From Leucobacter sp. PH1c (lineage in GTDB: Bacteria > Actinomycetota > Actinomycetes > Actinomycetales > Microbacteriaceae), in contig NZ_AYMV01000028.1 of the NCBI RefSeq assembly GCF_000633415.1, positions 62,001 to 126,000 of the forward strand: a stretch of 64,000 bases of DNA, given 5' to 3'. The notes beneath the pieces were generated by a model. That model ran no database searches. It saw only the letters and a program-made list of their open reading frames with translations, and had not been told where the DNA came from. The translations under genes were made by a program, and so were the position numbers. This document shows, one piece after another, positions 16,902 through 25,342 of the stretch. Position 1 is the first letter of the stretch. Each line of letters starts with the position of its first letter.

Positions 16902-17891
16902 TCAGCGACCGGGCTGGGGAGCGGCTCCCGCCGTGTCCGCGCGGCTCCGCCGCGGCGCCCGGGTGCTCCAGACGACGTAGCCGCCCGCGAGCACGATCGC
17001 GCCGCCGAGGCCCACGCTCCACCAGGGGAAGCCCGGCACCTCGGACACCGCGCCCGCGGCGGAGCGGTCGCGATCCGGCGTGGGGAGCACGCGCTCCCCC
17101 GTGACGAGGATCCGGTGCGTGTTCACGCCGAGCGGCGTGCACGTGATCAGGGTGACGAGGTCCTCGCCGGCCTCCTGGTGCAGCGTCTCGGTCTGATCCG
17201 GCTCGACGACGAGCACGTCGCGCACCCGGTAGCTCGCGACCTCGCCGAAGGTCTCGAGTGTGAACGTGTCGCCGACGGCGACCCGGTCGAGGTCCGTGAA
17301 CATTCGCGAACTCGCGAGGCCGCGGTGCCCCGTGATCACGGAGCGGGTACTCTCGCCGCCGACGGGGAGCGACGTGCCCTCGAGGTGCCCGAGCCCGCGC
17401 AGCAGGGTCTCCTCGTCGGTGCCGTGGAAGATGGGGAGATCGAGGTCGATCGCCGGGATGCGCAGGCGCGCCATCACGCCGCTCGGGGTGACGAGCTGAT
17501 CCCGGTAGGCGCCGCCGTCGCCCGTGACCTCGCCCGCGCCCACGGCGACGTTCGCCCCGGCCGCGACGAGCGCCCCCGAGGAGAGCGCTTCGTTGTAGCG
17601 CATCGCGTCGCGCACCTGCGTCGCCGCGTCCGGATCCGAATCGGCGACCTCGCTGCCGTACAGCCCCACGAGCGAGGATTGATTCTTCTGGGAGAACCAG
17701 GCCGCCGTGCTCGGGTACAGCATGATGCCGACGCCGAGCAGCCAGCAGACCACCGTGACCCAGGTCATGGCGCTCGGCCGGCGCCGCTGCGGTGCGGCGC
17801 CGTCCGAGCGGCGGCCCTCCCCCCGGCGAGCGCTGCGCACGCCGTCGGCTCCGGCGGGGATGACCGGGCTCGGTGCGGCGTGACGACTCAT
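16902..17891 (-). CDS. srtC: Class C (pilus-polymerising) sortase
   Basis: 329-residue membrane transpeptidase that links pilin subunits through lysine isopeptide bonds. N-terminal cytoplasmic tail, membrane helix at about 43-65, catalytic domain with His189 (VITGHRGL), Cys251 (TLITC) and Arg260 (GVNTHR), then a second membrane helix at about 291-309 and a basic tail; the C-terminal helix is a class C hallmark. The LRIPAIDLDLPIFHG entry strand is also typical. ATG 17891 has AAGGAG seven bases upstream. It follows the shaft pilin gene after a hairpin that may lower sortase relative to pilin. It should process the LPLTG proteins encoded upstream; handling of LARTG is uncertain. Confidence 0.95.
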   Translation of the reverse strand: MSRHAAPSPVIPAGADGVRSARRGEGRRSDGAAPQRRRPSAMTWVTVVCWLLGVGIMLYPSTAAWFSQKNQSSLVGLYGSEVADSDPDAATQVRDAMRYNEALSSGALVAAGANVAVGAGEVTGDGGAYRDQLVTPSGVMARLRIPAIDLDLPIFHGTDEETLLRGLGHLEGTSLPVGGESTRSVITGHRGLASSRMFTDLDRVAVGDTFTLETFGEVASYRVRDVLVVEPDQTETLHQEAGEDLVTLITCTPLGVNTHRILVTGERVLPTPDRDRSAAGAVSEVPGFPWWSVGLGGAIVLAGGYVVWSTRAPRRSRADTAGAAPQPGR

Positions 17892-17913
17892 GTGCGCTCC
17901 TTCGGGAGTGGGG

Positions 17914-17957
17914 GTCGATGCGCGAGGGGCGTGGGGACGCCGCCCTCGCGCACCGAC
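17914..17957 (-). terminator. Intercistronic hairpin between pilin and sortase genes
   Basis: TGCGCGAGGG (17919-17928) pairs with 17943-17952, extended at the base by GTCG/CGAC across one mismatch. The loop holds GCGT/ACGC. It lies 28 bases past the pilin stop and suits partial termination or mRNA stabilisation, giving more pilin than sortase. Confidence 0.55.
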
Positions 17958-17985
17958 CGTGGATGGCGCGAACGCGCCGCTTGGG

Positions 17986-19533
17986 TTACGCCTCGCTGCG
18001 CTGGCGTCGGCGTGCGATCAGCACGGAGCCCACCGCGACGCCGGCGAGCGCGAGCCCGCCCGCGATCATCAGGGTCTGGCCGGCCGCGCCCGTGAGGGGC
18101 AGCTCGGGGACGCCCTGCTGGCGGTTGGGGATCTCGTTGCTGACGGGAACGGTCGTGACCTCGCCCGGGGTGACGATGACCTGCGTCTTGGCGTTGTCGC
18201 CCGTCGGGAGCACGAAGCCGTTCGGCGCCGCGATCTCCTCGAGCACGTAGCAGCGCTCGGTGAGGCCGTTGGTCATCGTGCCGCCGGCGAGCTCGTCATC
18301 GCCGATCCAGAGCCCGGGGATCACGATCGAGCCGTCGGCGCCCGAGGTGGCGACCAGCTCGCTGCCGTCGGTGCCGGTCACGGCCACGAGGTCGGTGTCG
18401 AGACGGCAGTCGGCCGCCTTCTGGCTCATCCACACGCGGAACTTCGCGCCGGCGAGGCCCGTGCCGGTCGCGTCGGCGTCGACCTTCTTCATCTTGACCT
18501 GGCCCCAGCGGGTCCAGACCTGCTCGGTGGGGGTGCCGGGGGTGCCGTCGCCGTCCAGGTCGAGGTCGTTCACGTTGACGAGCCCCTGGTTGGCGATCTC
18601 ACCGTTTCCCAATGCCGTCACGGTGGCCTGGAAGTCGACCTGCACGAGGTCGCCCGCGACGAGCTTCGCGAGCGCGCCCGTGAGCTGCACCGTCAGCGTC
18701 GACTGCACGGGCGAGCCGGCCGTGGTCCACTGCGCGGTGTAGTCGCCCGCGGCGAGCGGGGTGCCGTTCACCGAGACGACGGGCGTCTTCGCGCCGGTCA
18801 GGCGGGCGTCGAGCGTATCCGTGATGGTGAACTTCGTGTAGGTGTCGCCCGTCACGGCCGGAGCCTGCTGCGAGATCGAGTAGCTCACCTCGGAGCCGAG
18901 CACGAAGCCGTTGACCGGCTGGTCCTGGATCGTCTTGTGCGGCTTGTCGCCCACGTCGTTCTTCGGGTACAGGTTCACGTCGTACACCCACGTGCCGTCG
19001 CCCTCGCCCTGGTTGACGCCCGGGGTGGGGATGGTGACGATGAACGGCTCGGACTTCTTCGTCACGCTCGCGGGAGCCGACTTCTCGCGCACGACATATG
19101 CGCCGAGGGGCATGCGCCCGCTCTGCGCGACGCCGTCGACGGTCGCGGGGAGCTCGGTGCAGCCCGAGAGCGTGTGCGCGCCGAGCGCGGTGCCCGTGCG
19201 GGCCCCGATCAGCTGCGCCTCGGTGACCGCGCGGACGGTGTCCCAGCCCGCGTTCGTCCCGTCGAAGAGGTCGATGCCCGTGATCGTGCAGTACTCGAAG
19301 ACAACGCCGTCGATGGGCGCGGACGAGGGCGCGGTGCCCGTGCCGTCCGGGTTCATCGTGCCGCCGCCCGGGTTCTCGAACTTGTGCACGGTGAGGGAGC
19401 CGTCGGCCGTGGTGTCGATGTTCTCCGCGTACGCGGCCGAACCACCGGCGAACAACCCCAGCGCACCCACGGCGAGCGCCGCCGTGGCTGCGAGCCCGCG
19501 GCGCAGGGCGCGGGGAGCAGTGTTCTGAGACAT
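17986..19533 (-). CDS. SpaA-type shaft (major) pilin
   Basis: 515-residue secreted pilin polymerised by the class C sortase. ATG 19533 has AAAGGAA about seven bases upstream and begins a signal peptide ending SAAYA (about 36). Pilin motif WVYDVNLYPKN gives the donor Lys at about 191. Two further domains follow, the second (about 314-466) a CNA_B/SpaA fold with the E-box CYVLEEIAAPNGF (Glu432/433) that catalyses an internal isopeptide bond. LPLTG sorting signal at 478-482, then a membrane helix and RRRQR tail. Flanked by the tip adhesin gene upstream and sortase downstream. The C-terminal domain is strikingly similar to the extracellular part of the sigma-fusion protein at 23.6-25.3 kb. Confidence 0.95.
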   Translation of the reverse strand: MSQNTAPRALRRGLAATAALAVGALGLFAGGSAAYAENIDTTADGSLTVHKFENPGGGTMNPDGTGTAPSSAPIDGVVFEYCTITGIDLFDGTNAGWDTVRAVTEAQLIGARTGTALGAHTLSGCTELPATVDGVAQSGRMPLGAYVVREKSAPASVTKKSEPFIVTIPTPGVNQGEGDGTWVYDVNLYPKNDVGDKPHKTIQDQPVNGFVLGSEVSYSISQQAPAVTGDTYTKFTITDTLDARLTGAKTPVVSVNGTPLAAGDYTAQWTTAGSPVQSTLTVQLTGALAKLVAGDLVQVDFQATVTALGNGEIANQGLVNVNDLDLDGDGTPGTPTEQVWTRWGQVKMKKVDADATGTGLAGAKFRVWMSQKAADCRLDTDLVAVTGTDGSELVATSGADGSIVIPGLWIGDDELAGGTMTNGLTERCYVLEEIAAPNGFVLPTGDNAKTQVIVTPGEVTTVPVSNEIPNRQQGVPELPLTGAAGQTLMIAGGLALAGVAVGSVLIARRRQRSEA

Positions 19534-19625
19534 GGGTATTCCTTTCTGAGCTACCGATGTTCGGCAGGTTGGGATCGCGCGGCCGCGGAGGTGCGGGGGC
19601 GCGAAGGTGTGTGGGTCTGGGTGAG

Positions 19626-22600
19626 TCAGCGCGCGTTCCGGGTGCGCACGGATCGTGCGACCAGGAGTGCGGTGAGCGCGAGGAAGGCGCCGCCGCCGAG
19701 CAGGAAGAGGAAGGATCCCAGGCCGCCGGTGAGCGGCAGCGCGGGCACCGCGACCTGGTGGTTCGTGATCGGGCCGACCGAGACGGGGCCGTCGCTGCCA
19801 ACGGTCACGGCGACCGGATCGGCGAGTTTCACGAAGCCCGGCGGCGCCTGGGTCTCGACGAGGTGGTACGTCCCCGGCGGGATGTCCGTCAGGCGGAACG
19901 TGCCGGCGACCGGGTCCGTGTCGTGGCCCGCGCAGTCCTCGGCCGCGTCCGCGACGCAGTCCGTCACGGGGATCGTCGTGCCGCCAGGGATCGCGACGCC
20001 GGCGGCGTCGACGGGGATGAGCTCCCACGCGGATCCCGCGAGCCGGTCGCCCTCGGGGTCGACCTTCTCCCAGCTCACGTCGACGCCGGGGAGGAAGTTC
20101 ACCACGTCTCCGAGTTCGTAGGTCCAGGTGGCGGGGTCGAGCTTGCCCGGGCCGATCACGACGCGGATCGGATCCTTCGCGATGACGTAGCCGTTCGGCG
20201 CCTTCGTTTCCGTGAGGTCATAGCTCCCCCACGGGATGCCCGCCAGGGTGAAGCGCCCGGGAGCCGCGTCGCGGTCCTCGCCAGAGCACGTGCCGGAGGT
20301 GCAGTCGGCGATCGTGCGGGGCCAGGCGCCCGCGGGCATCGTGCCGCCCGCGGGAACCACGGGGGTGAGGGTCCACTCAGAGCCCGCGAGCAGGTGCTGC
20401 GTGTTCGCGCCGTCGACCTTGCGCCAGCTGAGGTCCGGGGCGAGCTGCAGCCCGACCTTGGCGGCCTCGGTGGGGAGGATCGGCGAGCCGTCGGAGTTGC
20501 GGTTCGCGGCAATCGCGACGTTGTTCCAGGCGATCCCGGTGAGGTCTCCCCCGTCGGCCTGCGCGGGGAACACGCCGGTGAAGGCGTCGCCCGGCTTCCA
20601 GACGCGAGCGCCGAAGTCGATCCGGATCCCCGTAATCTTCGACCAGTCGCTCGGCAGAGCCGCGCTCCAGTCGTTCACGCAGCCCGCGGGAGCGCTCGTG
20701 AGCGCACCGCCGCCGTTGCCGGCGAGCTCGCCCCGGCAGGGATTCGTCGAGGTCGAGTACTGCACCACCGCGTCGGCGGGGAGCCCGGTCACGGGACCGG
20801 TCGCGTACACGTTGAACTCCGAGCCGCGGGCGTCCGCTCCGGGACGCACGCCGTGGTCGCCCACGCGGGGCAGCAGGTCGTAGGCCACGAAGTTCCGCAT
20901 GTCGACGTTGCCGCTGTTGCGCACCGCGATGCGGTACTCGGCCGCGCCGCCGAGGTCGGTCGAGCCCACGCCGGGAGCCGGCACGAAGTCCGCGTCGTTC
21001 GCACCCTGCACGCTCTTCAGCGCCGACATGCTCGGGCCCTCGAGCACCGAGTACAGCTTCTCCGCGCGGCACCCGCTCGTCGCGTCGGGGCCCTGCACGC
21101 CGGTCTTGAAGTCGACGTCGCCCCAGGTGTTCGCGCCGCCGAGCTTCGTGGAGTCGGCGTAGCGGCTCGGCGAGGCGCACACGAGGAAGCCGTCGGCCGA
21201 CTCGGCCGCCTGCACGAGGATGTTGTTCTTCGTGGTGGCCATGGGGCTGCTGTCGCGCACGCGGGCGTCGAAGCCCACGGTGATCTGCTGCTTGATGTCG
21301 AGGCCGCCGTCCGCGGGGACGTTCGGGAAGTCGATGACGACCTTCGTGCGGGTGACGCCGTCGACCACGACCTCGCTCACGGTGAAGCGCGGCTCGCCGA
21401 GCTTCGCGATCACCTGCGCCTCGGAGTTCGGCTGCCCGGAGAAGCTCAGCATCACGGGGTGCGCCGGATCCTTCGTGTCGAGCTGCAGATTCGTGGGCAG
21501 GATCTCGGTGACGGTCGGGGTGAAGGTGTAGCGCTTCCCGCTCCACCGCTGGCCATCCCAGTCGTCGCGCTCGGTGAGGACCTCGACCCGGGCGGGATCG
21601 CCGGGGCGCAGCGCCGCCTGCGCGCTCTTCTGCCCGTCGGTGAGGGCGATCTCGGGGTTGTAGACGCGCTTCTCGGCGTAGATGTTCACGATGTCGCGGG
21701 CGATCCGGGTGTAGCCGCAGCGGCCTTCCCGGTCGCTGTCGACGAGCGCGCCGTTCGTCGACATCTCGCCGCCGTTCCAGCGCACGGTGTTGTCGCTCGT
21801 GCAGTTCTCGACCGTCACCCAGAGCGGGTGCTCGGATGCCGGGGTCACCCCGACCATCGGGGTCGTCGCGCCCGTGCTCGTGTTCGTGAAGAAGTGGGGC
21901 TGGTACTCGCCGTCGGCGACCGCCTGCGAGTTGTCGAGCGGGATGTCCGTGCTCACGGTGCCGAACAGGAACAGCTTCCCCTTGGTGCCCGCCTTCATGG
22001 GGTTCTCGTCGAGCGTGAACTTCGTGATCCACTCGCCGGAGCCCATCGGGATCGGCTGGTTGCTGCTGAGTCCCGCGCAGGTGCGCACGGTGCTGTCACC
22101 CGCGGTGAAGCCCTCGGGGATCGTGCAGACGCCGGTGCGGCCCTGGTTCGTGGTCCAGTGCACCGTGAGCTCGGACATGCTGCCGTTCGACCCGAACGCG
22201 ATGTCCGTGTAGGCCGGCGTTGCGCAGTCGGTGCGGTTCGGATCGCTCGGCGAGGTCCAGCCGCAGGGCAGCGTGTCCGCGAGCGACCAGGTGCCCGTCG
22301 CGTTGCCCGTGCCCTCGACGCTGAACGTGTGGAGGTAGCCGCGCACCCAGTCGCCGCCGGAGCTCTTCGCGCCGCGCCAGAACTGGCGGCTGTTGCCGTT
22401 CGCCGCGGTGTACGAGATGCCCTTCTGCACCGTGAACTTGCCGTCGGCACCGACGCGGAGTTGCAGGGGCTCGGAGTCCTCAGCCTCCACGGCGTCGTTG
22501 CGGAGCCAGGGCGTCGCGCTGGTCTTGGCCGTGTTCGTGTAGATCTCGTCCTGGTTCGCGCCGTCGGTGAAGGTCGCTGCGGGGTAGTTGACGGTGACCA

Positions 22601-23480
22601 GGAGCTCCTTGGCGAAGGAGGAGGCGTCGCACTTCGGCTGCCCGTTCTCCACCTTGAACGAGTCGCCGAGCGTCCACGTCACGGTGTGCGTCGCCGCGTC
22701 GTACACGCCACCGGCGTTCGCGCTGCGGAATACCGTGCCCGGCGGGAGGGTGTCGACCACGGTCTGGCCCTGCAGCCCCCAGATGCCGTTGACGTTGCAC
22801 ACGTTGCCGTAGAAGTCGTAGCCGCCCGCCGCGTTCCACTGCGAGGAATAGCCGGTGCGGATCAGGTAGGTGACGTCGCTGCCGACATAGGGGCGGGCAT
22901 CCGTCGGTGCGTACTTCGTCTTGACGAGCTTCAGGTCCTGCTGGGAGGTGATCGTCACGGGGACCGAGGTCGCGGAGACGCCCTGCTGGCCGGCGGAGAA
23001 CGTCGCAACCGGAGCGAGGGTGGTGCCGTTCGGCGTGACGTAGTTCTGCGTCTTCAGCACGACCGACGCCGTGCCCGACTGGCCGCTCGTCATCGTTGCG
23101 GGGAGATCCCAGACGATCTTGCGGTCCGCCCCGGTGCCCTCGATGCGCGCGGGCGAATCCACGCCGTCGATCTTCGCCGCCGTGTAGCTCGAGACCTCGA
23201 ACTCCAGCGGATCCGGCTGCCCGACCGGGATCGACATCTCGACCCGACCGTTGTCGCAGCTCGCGTTGTTCGTGCTGCCGCACTGGAACGAGACCTCGAA
23301 CGAGATGGTCTCCCCCGAGAGGATCGTGGTGCGATCCGGGCGGATCGACACCGAGATGTCGTCGGCTGCTGCGATGGCCGGGGTCCCCACCCCGGTGATC
23401 AGTACCAGCGCGCTCATGACCGCGGCAACGATGCCCGTCAGCACACTCTTGCGCCCTGTGGCGCGCCGCTTTGCGGCCAT
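19626..23480 (-). CDS. Large pilus tip adhesin with SpaA repeats and LPLTG
   Basis: 1284-residue secreted protein. Signal peptide with a long hydrophobic core ending AIAAA (about 38). The long N-terminal part (about 40-1010) is beta-rich with scattered cysteines and no domain I can name; it is probably the ligand-binding head. Two CNA_B-type stalk domains follow, each with an E-box: YDLTETKAPNGYV and YHLVETQAPPGFV. LPLTG at 1248-1252, membrane helix, basic tail. No WxxxVxVYPK pilin motif was found, so it should cap rather than extend the fibre, as SpaC-type tip pilins do. GGGGGAA lies about eight bases before ATG 23480. The next gene, 92 bases on, is the shaft pilin. Confidence 0.9.
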   Translation of the reverse strand: MAAKRRATGRKSVLTGIVAAVMSALVLITGVGTPAIAAADDISVSIRPDRTTILSGETISFEVSFQCGSTNNASCDNGRVEMSIPVGQPDPLEFEVSSYTAAKIDGVDSPARIEGTGADRKIVWDLPATMTSGQSGTASVVLKTQNYVTPNGTTLAPVATFSAGQQGVSATSVPVTITSQQDLKLVKTKYAPTDARPYVGSDVTYLIRTGYSSQWNAAGGYDFYGNVCNVNGIWGLQGQTVVDTLPPGTVFRSANAGGVYDAATHTVTWTLGDSFKVENGQPKCDASSFAKELLVTVNYPAATFTDGANQDEIYTNTAKTSATPWLRNDAVEAEDSEPLQLRVGADGKFTVQKGISYTAANGNSRQFWRGAKSSGGDWVRGYLHTFSVEGTGNATGTWSLADTLPCGWTSPSDPNRTDCATPAYTDIAFGSNGSMSELTVHWTTNQGRTGVCTIPEGFTAGDSTVRTCAGLSSNQPIPMGSGEWITKFTLDENPMKAGTKGKLFLFGTVSTDIPLDNSQAVADGEYQPHFFTNTSTGATTPMVGVTPASEHPLWVTVENCTSDNTVRWNGGEMSTNGALVDSDREGRCGYTRIARDIVNIYAEKRVYNPEIALTDGQKSAQAALRPGDPARVEVLTERDDWDGQRWSGKRYTFTPTVTEILPTNLQLDTKDPAHPVMLSFSGQPNSEAQVIAKLGEPRFTVSEVVVDGVTRTKVVIDFPNVPADGGLDIKQQITVGFDARVRDSSPMATTKNNILVQAAESADGFLVCASPSRYADSTKLGGANTWGDVDFKTGVQGPDATSGCRAEKLYSVLEGPSMSALKSVQGANDADFVPAPGVGSTDLGGAAEYRIAVRNSGNVDMRNFVAYDLLPRVGDHGVRPGADARGSEFNVYATGPVTGLPADAVVQYSTSTNPCRGELAGNGGGALTSAPAGCVNDWSAALPSDWSKITGIRIDFGARVWKPGDAFTGVFPAQADGGDLTGIAWNNVAIAANRNSDGSPILPTEAAKVGLQLAPDLSWRKVDGANTQHLLAGSEWTLTPVVPAGGTMPAGAWPRTIADCTSGTCSGEDRDAAPGRFTLAGIPWGSYDLTETKAPNGYVIAKDPIRVVIGPGKLDPATWTYELGDVVNFLPGVDVSWEKVDPEGDRLAGSAWELIPVDAAGVAIPGGTTIPVTDCVADAAEDCAGHDTDPVAGTFRLTDIPPGTYHLVETQAPPGFVKLADPVAVTVGSDGPVSVGPITNHQVAVPALPLTGGLGSFLFLLGGGAFLALTALLVARSVRTRNAR

Positions 23481-23517
23481 GTTTCATTCCCCCAAGAAAA
23501 CTGATGAAAACCCCAGT

Positions 23518-23537
23518 GCAATCATTTCGGTGATTGC
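23518..23537. promoter_or_regulatory. Palindrome upstream of the tip adhesin gene
   Basis: GCAATCA-TTTCGG-TGATTGC, a perfect 7-bp inverted repeat in the 87-base AT-rich gap between the sigma-fusion stop and the tip adhesin start. A second short repeat, CTCTC/GAGAG, lies at about 23538-23554. Could be an operator or an RNA hairpin separating sensor from structural genes. Confidence 0.45.
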
Positions 23538-23567
23538 CTCTCACGGGAAGAGAGCGCAAGAAGAAAC

Positions 23568-25331
23568 TTATGTGACGCGATTCGTGAAAAATTCTTTTTC
23601 CGTTGCGTGAGTCGACTCCGACGCACGATTCCGACGCCGCTGACGCAGCAGTATGACGGTTCCGGTTGCGACCCCGGCGAGCGCGAGACCCCCGCCCGCG
23701 AGCACGCCCCAGGCCCCGCCCGTGCGGGCAAGCCACCCCTCTGCCAGCTTCGTGTTGGGGACGACGACGGGCGCGGCCGCCGCGGGATCCGGAACCGATC
23801 GGGCGATCACCTCGGTGCGCGCCGAGGCGGGATCCGGCAGCGCGTACCCCTCGGGCGCCGCGATCTCCTCGAGCACGTAGCAGCGCTGCGTCAGCCCGTT
23901 CGACATCGTGCCGCCGCCGGTCTCGTCGTCGCCGACCCAGACGCCGGGCACGCGGACGAGCCCGCCGGGCTCCGACTCCACCTCGTACGGCCCGCCATCG
24001 GGCGCCGTGACCTCGACGAGGCCCGGCGCGTCGACGCAGTCGCTCGGGAGCTCGCTCACCCAGAGCCGGAAACGCGCACCGGCGAGCCCCGTCTCGGGAG
24101 CCGCCGCGTCGACCTTCACCGCGAGGAGCTCCCCCCAGCGCGACCACACCTCCGGCGTGAGTGCCCCCGGCGTCCCGTCGCCGTCCAGGTCGAGATCGTT
24201 GACGTTGACGTGGGCCTGATTCGCGAACTCCGCACCGTCGGGCGTCAGCCTCGTGACGCGCGGGGTTCCGGTGCTCGAGCCGGACTCGGCGCCCTCCCCG
24301 CCGGGACGGATCACGCCGGTTTCGGGGGCACCGGGCAACGCCGGGGCGTCCTCGTCCGCCGAAGCTCCGGGCCGCTCGCCGCGCTCGGCGCCCGAGCGGT
24401 GAGGTTCCGCCGGTGCGGCCTCGGCCGGAACCGGGAGCGGAGCGGGCGCGTGCGCCGGCGCCGCCAGCAGCATGGGCGCCGCGATCCCCGCCGTCACCGC
24501 GACGAGGCCGATCGACGCGGCCGCGACCGCCGTGGTGGCCGTCGCATGCCGCCGCCAGCCCGGGCTCGTCGCGAGCACGCCCGCGCTGACCATGCCGATC
24601 ACCGCCGCCTGCTCGGAGAACCGCTTCCAGCGCGAGCGGCAGGCCTGGCACCCCTCGAGATGCTTCTCCGCCTGCCCGCGGCTGCGCCCGTTGCGCTTCC
24701 CCCACCGGATCTCGCTGAACTTCGCCACGCACGCCGCGCACTCCCCCGAGAGATCGCGCGTCGGGTGCATGCGCTTCAGCCACGATTTCTTGAGGCCCTC
24801 CCGCGCACGCTTCAGGAGCACCGAGGTCGAGTTGGGCGAGAGCTCGAGCTCCGCGGCGACCTCCTGCACCGAGCGGCCACCCACGTCCACCTCGAGGATC
24901 ACCCGTTTCCAACGCAGCGGCAGGTCCTCGAGCGCGGCGGCAGCCGCCTCCTGCTCCTCGCGCTCCGAGATCAGCTGGCCGACGGCGGGCAGCGCCCCAT
25001 CGATCACCTCGTCGAAATCGTCGACCCCGAGAGTGCGGCTCGACTCCGTCCAGCCGCGCGAGAGCTGCCGGGACACGGTGCGGAACAGGTAGGCGCGGAA
25101 CGCCTCGGTCGGCCCGCCGCCCGAGAGGAGCGCGCGGTACACCGCGTCGAACGCCTCCGAGACGGCGTCCTCGGCCTGATCCGGATCCTTGCCGCGCGCC
25201 CACGCGAGCGCGACGGCGTGGTGCCGCTCCCAGAGCACTGCGAGCGGCCACGCCTCGCCCTCGCGGATGGCATCGCAGAGGACGGCGTCGGAGATCGTCC
25301 CCTCGCCCTCACCCCCGCGTGTGCTCGTCAC
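23568..25331 (-). CDS. Transmembrane sigma factor fused to a pilin domain with LARTG signal
   Basis: 587 residues in one uninterrupted frame. In order: ECF-like sigma region 2 (about 25-95, with DQAEDAVSEAFDAVYRALL); region 4 HTH (about 130-182, LPLRWKRVILEVDVGG, SVQEVAAELELS); a zinc anti-sigma-like module with Cys198, Cys201 and the exact H224-x3-C228-x2-C231 spacing; membrane helix about 266-290; Pro/Ala linker; SpaA/CNA_B domain about 366-511 with VNVNDLDLDGDGTPG and E-box CYVLEEIAAPEGY; LARTG at 534-538; membrane helix; RQRRRNR tail. Predicted topology: sigma inside, pilin outside. Start GTG 25331 lies 11 bases after the upstream stop, with no good ribosome site. The extracellular domain copies the shaft pilin C-terminal domain. 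ECF factors with fused zinc/membrane extensions are known; fusion to a sortable pilin domain is not one I recognise. Role in sensing pilus assembly is inferred. Confidence 0.9.
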   Translation of the reverse strand: MTSTRGGEGEGTISDAVLCDAIREGEAWPLAVLWERHHAVALAWARGKDPDQAEDAVSEAFDAVYRALLSGGGPTEAFRAYLFRTVSRQLSRGWTESSRTLGVDDFDEVIDGALPAVGQLISEREEQEAAAAALEDLPLRWKRVILEVDVGGRSVQEVAAELELSPNSTSVLLKRAREGLKKSWLKRMHPTRDLSGECAACVAKFSEIRWGKRNGRSRGQAEKHLEGCQACRSRWKRFSEQAAVIGMVSAGVLATSPGWRRHATATTAVAAASIGLVAVTAGIAAPMLLAAPAHAPAPLPVPAEAAPAEPHRSGAERGERPGASADEDAPALPGAPETGVIRPGGEGAESGSSTGTPRVTRLTPDGAEFANQAHVNVNDLDLDGDGTPGALTPEVWSRWGELLAVKVDAAAPETGLAGARFRLWVSELPSDCVDAPGLVEVTAPDGGPYEVESEPGGLVRVPGVWVGDDETGGGTMSNGLTQRCYVLEEIAAPEGYALPDPASARTEVIARSVPDPAAAAPVVVPNTKLAEGWLARTGGAWGVLAGGGLALAGVATGTVILLRQRRRNRASESTHATEKEFFTNRVT

Positions 25332-25342
25332 AGCTGCGGATC

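Noticed and set aside
19557-23504. A 1315-codon plus-strand open frame antisense to the tip adhesin gene
   Set aside because: Arg/Gly/Val/Asp-rich composition with no domain; the minus-strand frame has a signal peptide, E-boxes and LPLTG. Long antisense frames are routine at this GC content.
23568-25331. Sigma fusion as an artefact of a frameshift or missed stop between two genes
   Set aside because: The frame is continuous from sigma through zinc module, membrane helix, linker and pilin domain, each in logical topological order, and the linker composition is typical of a real inter-domain linker. Still listed as the main way the finding could fail.
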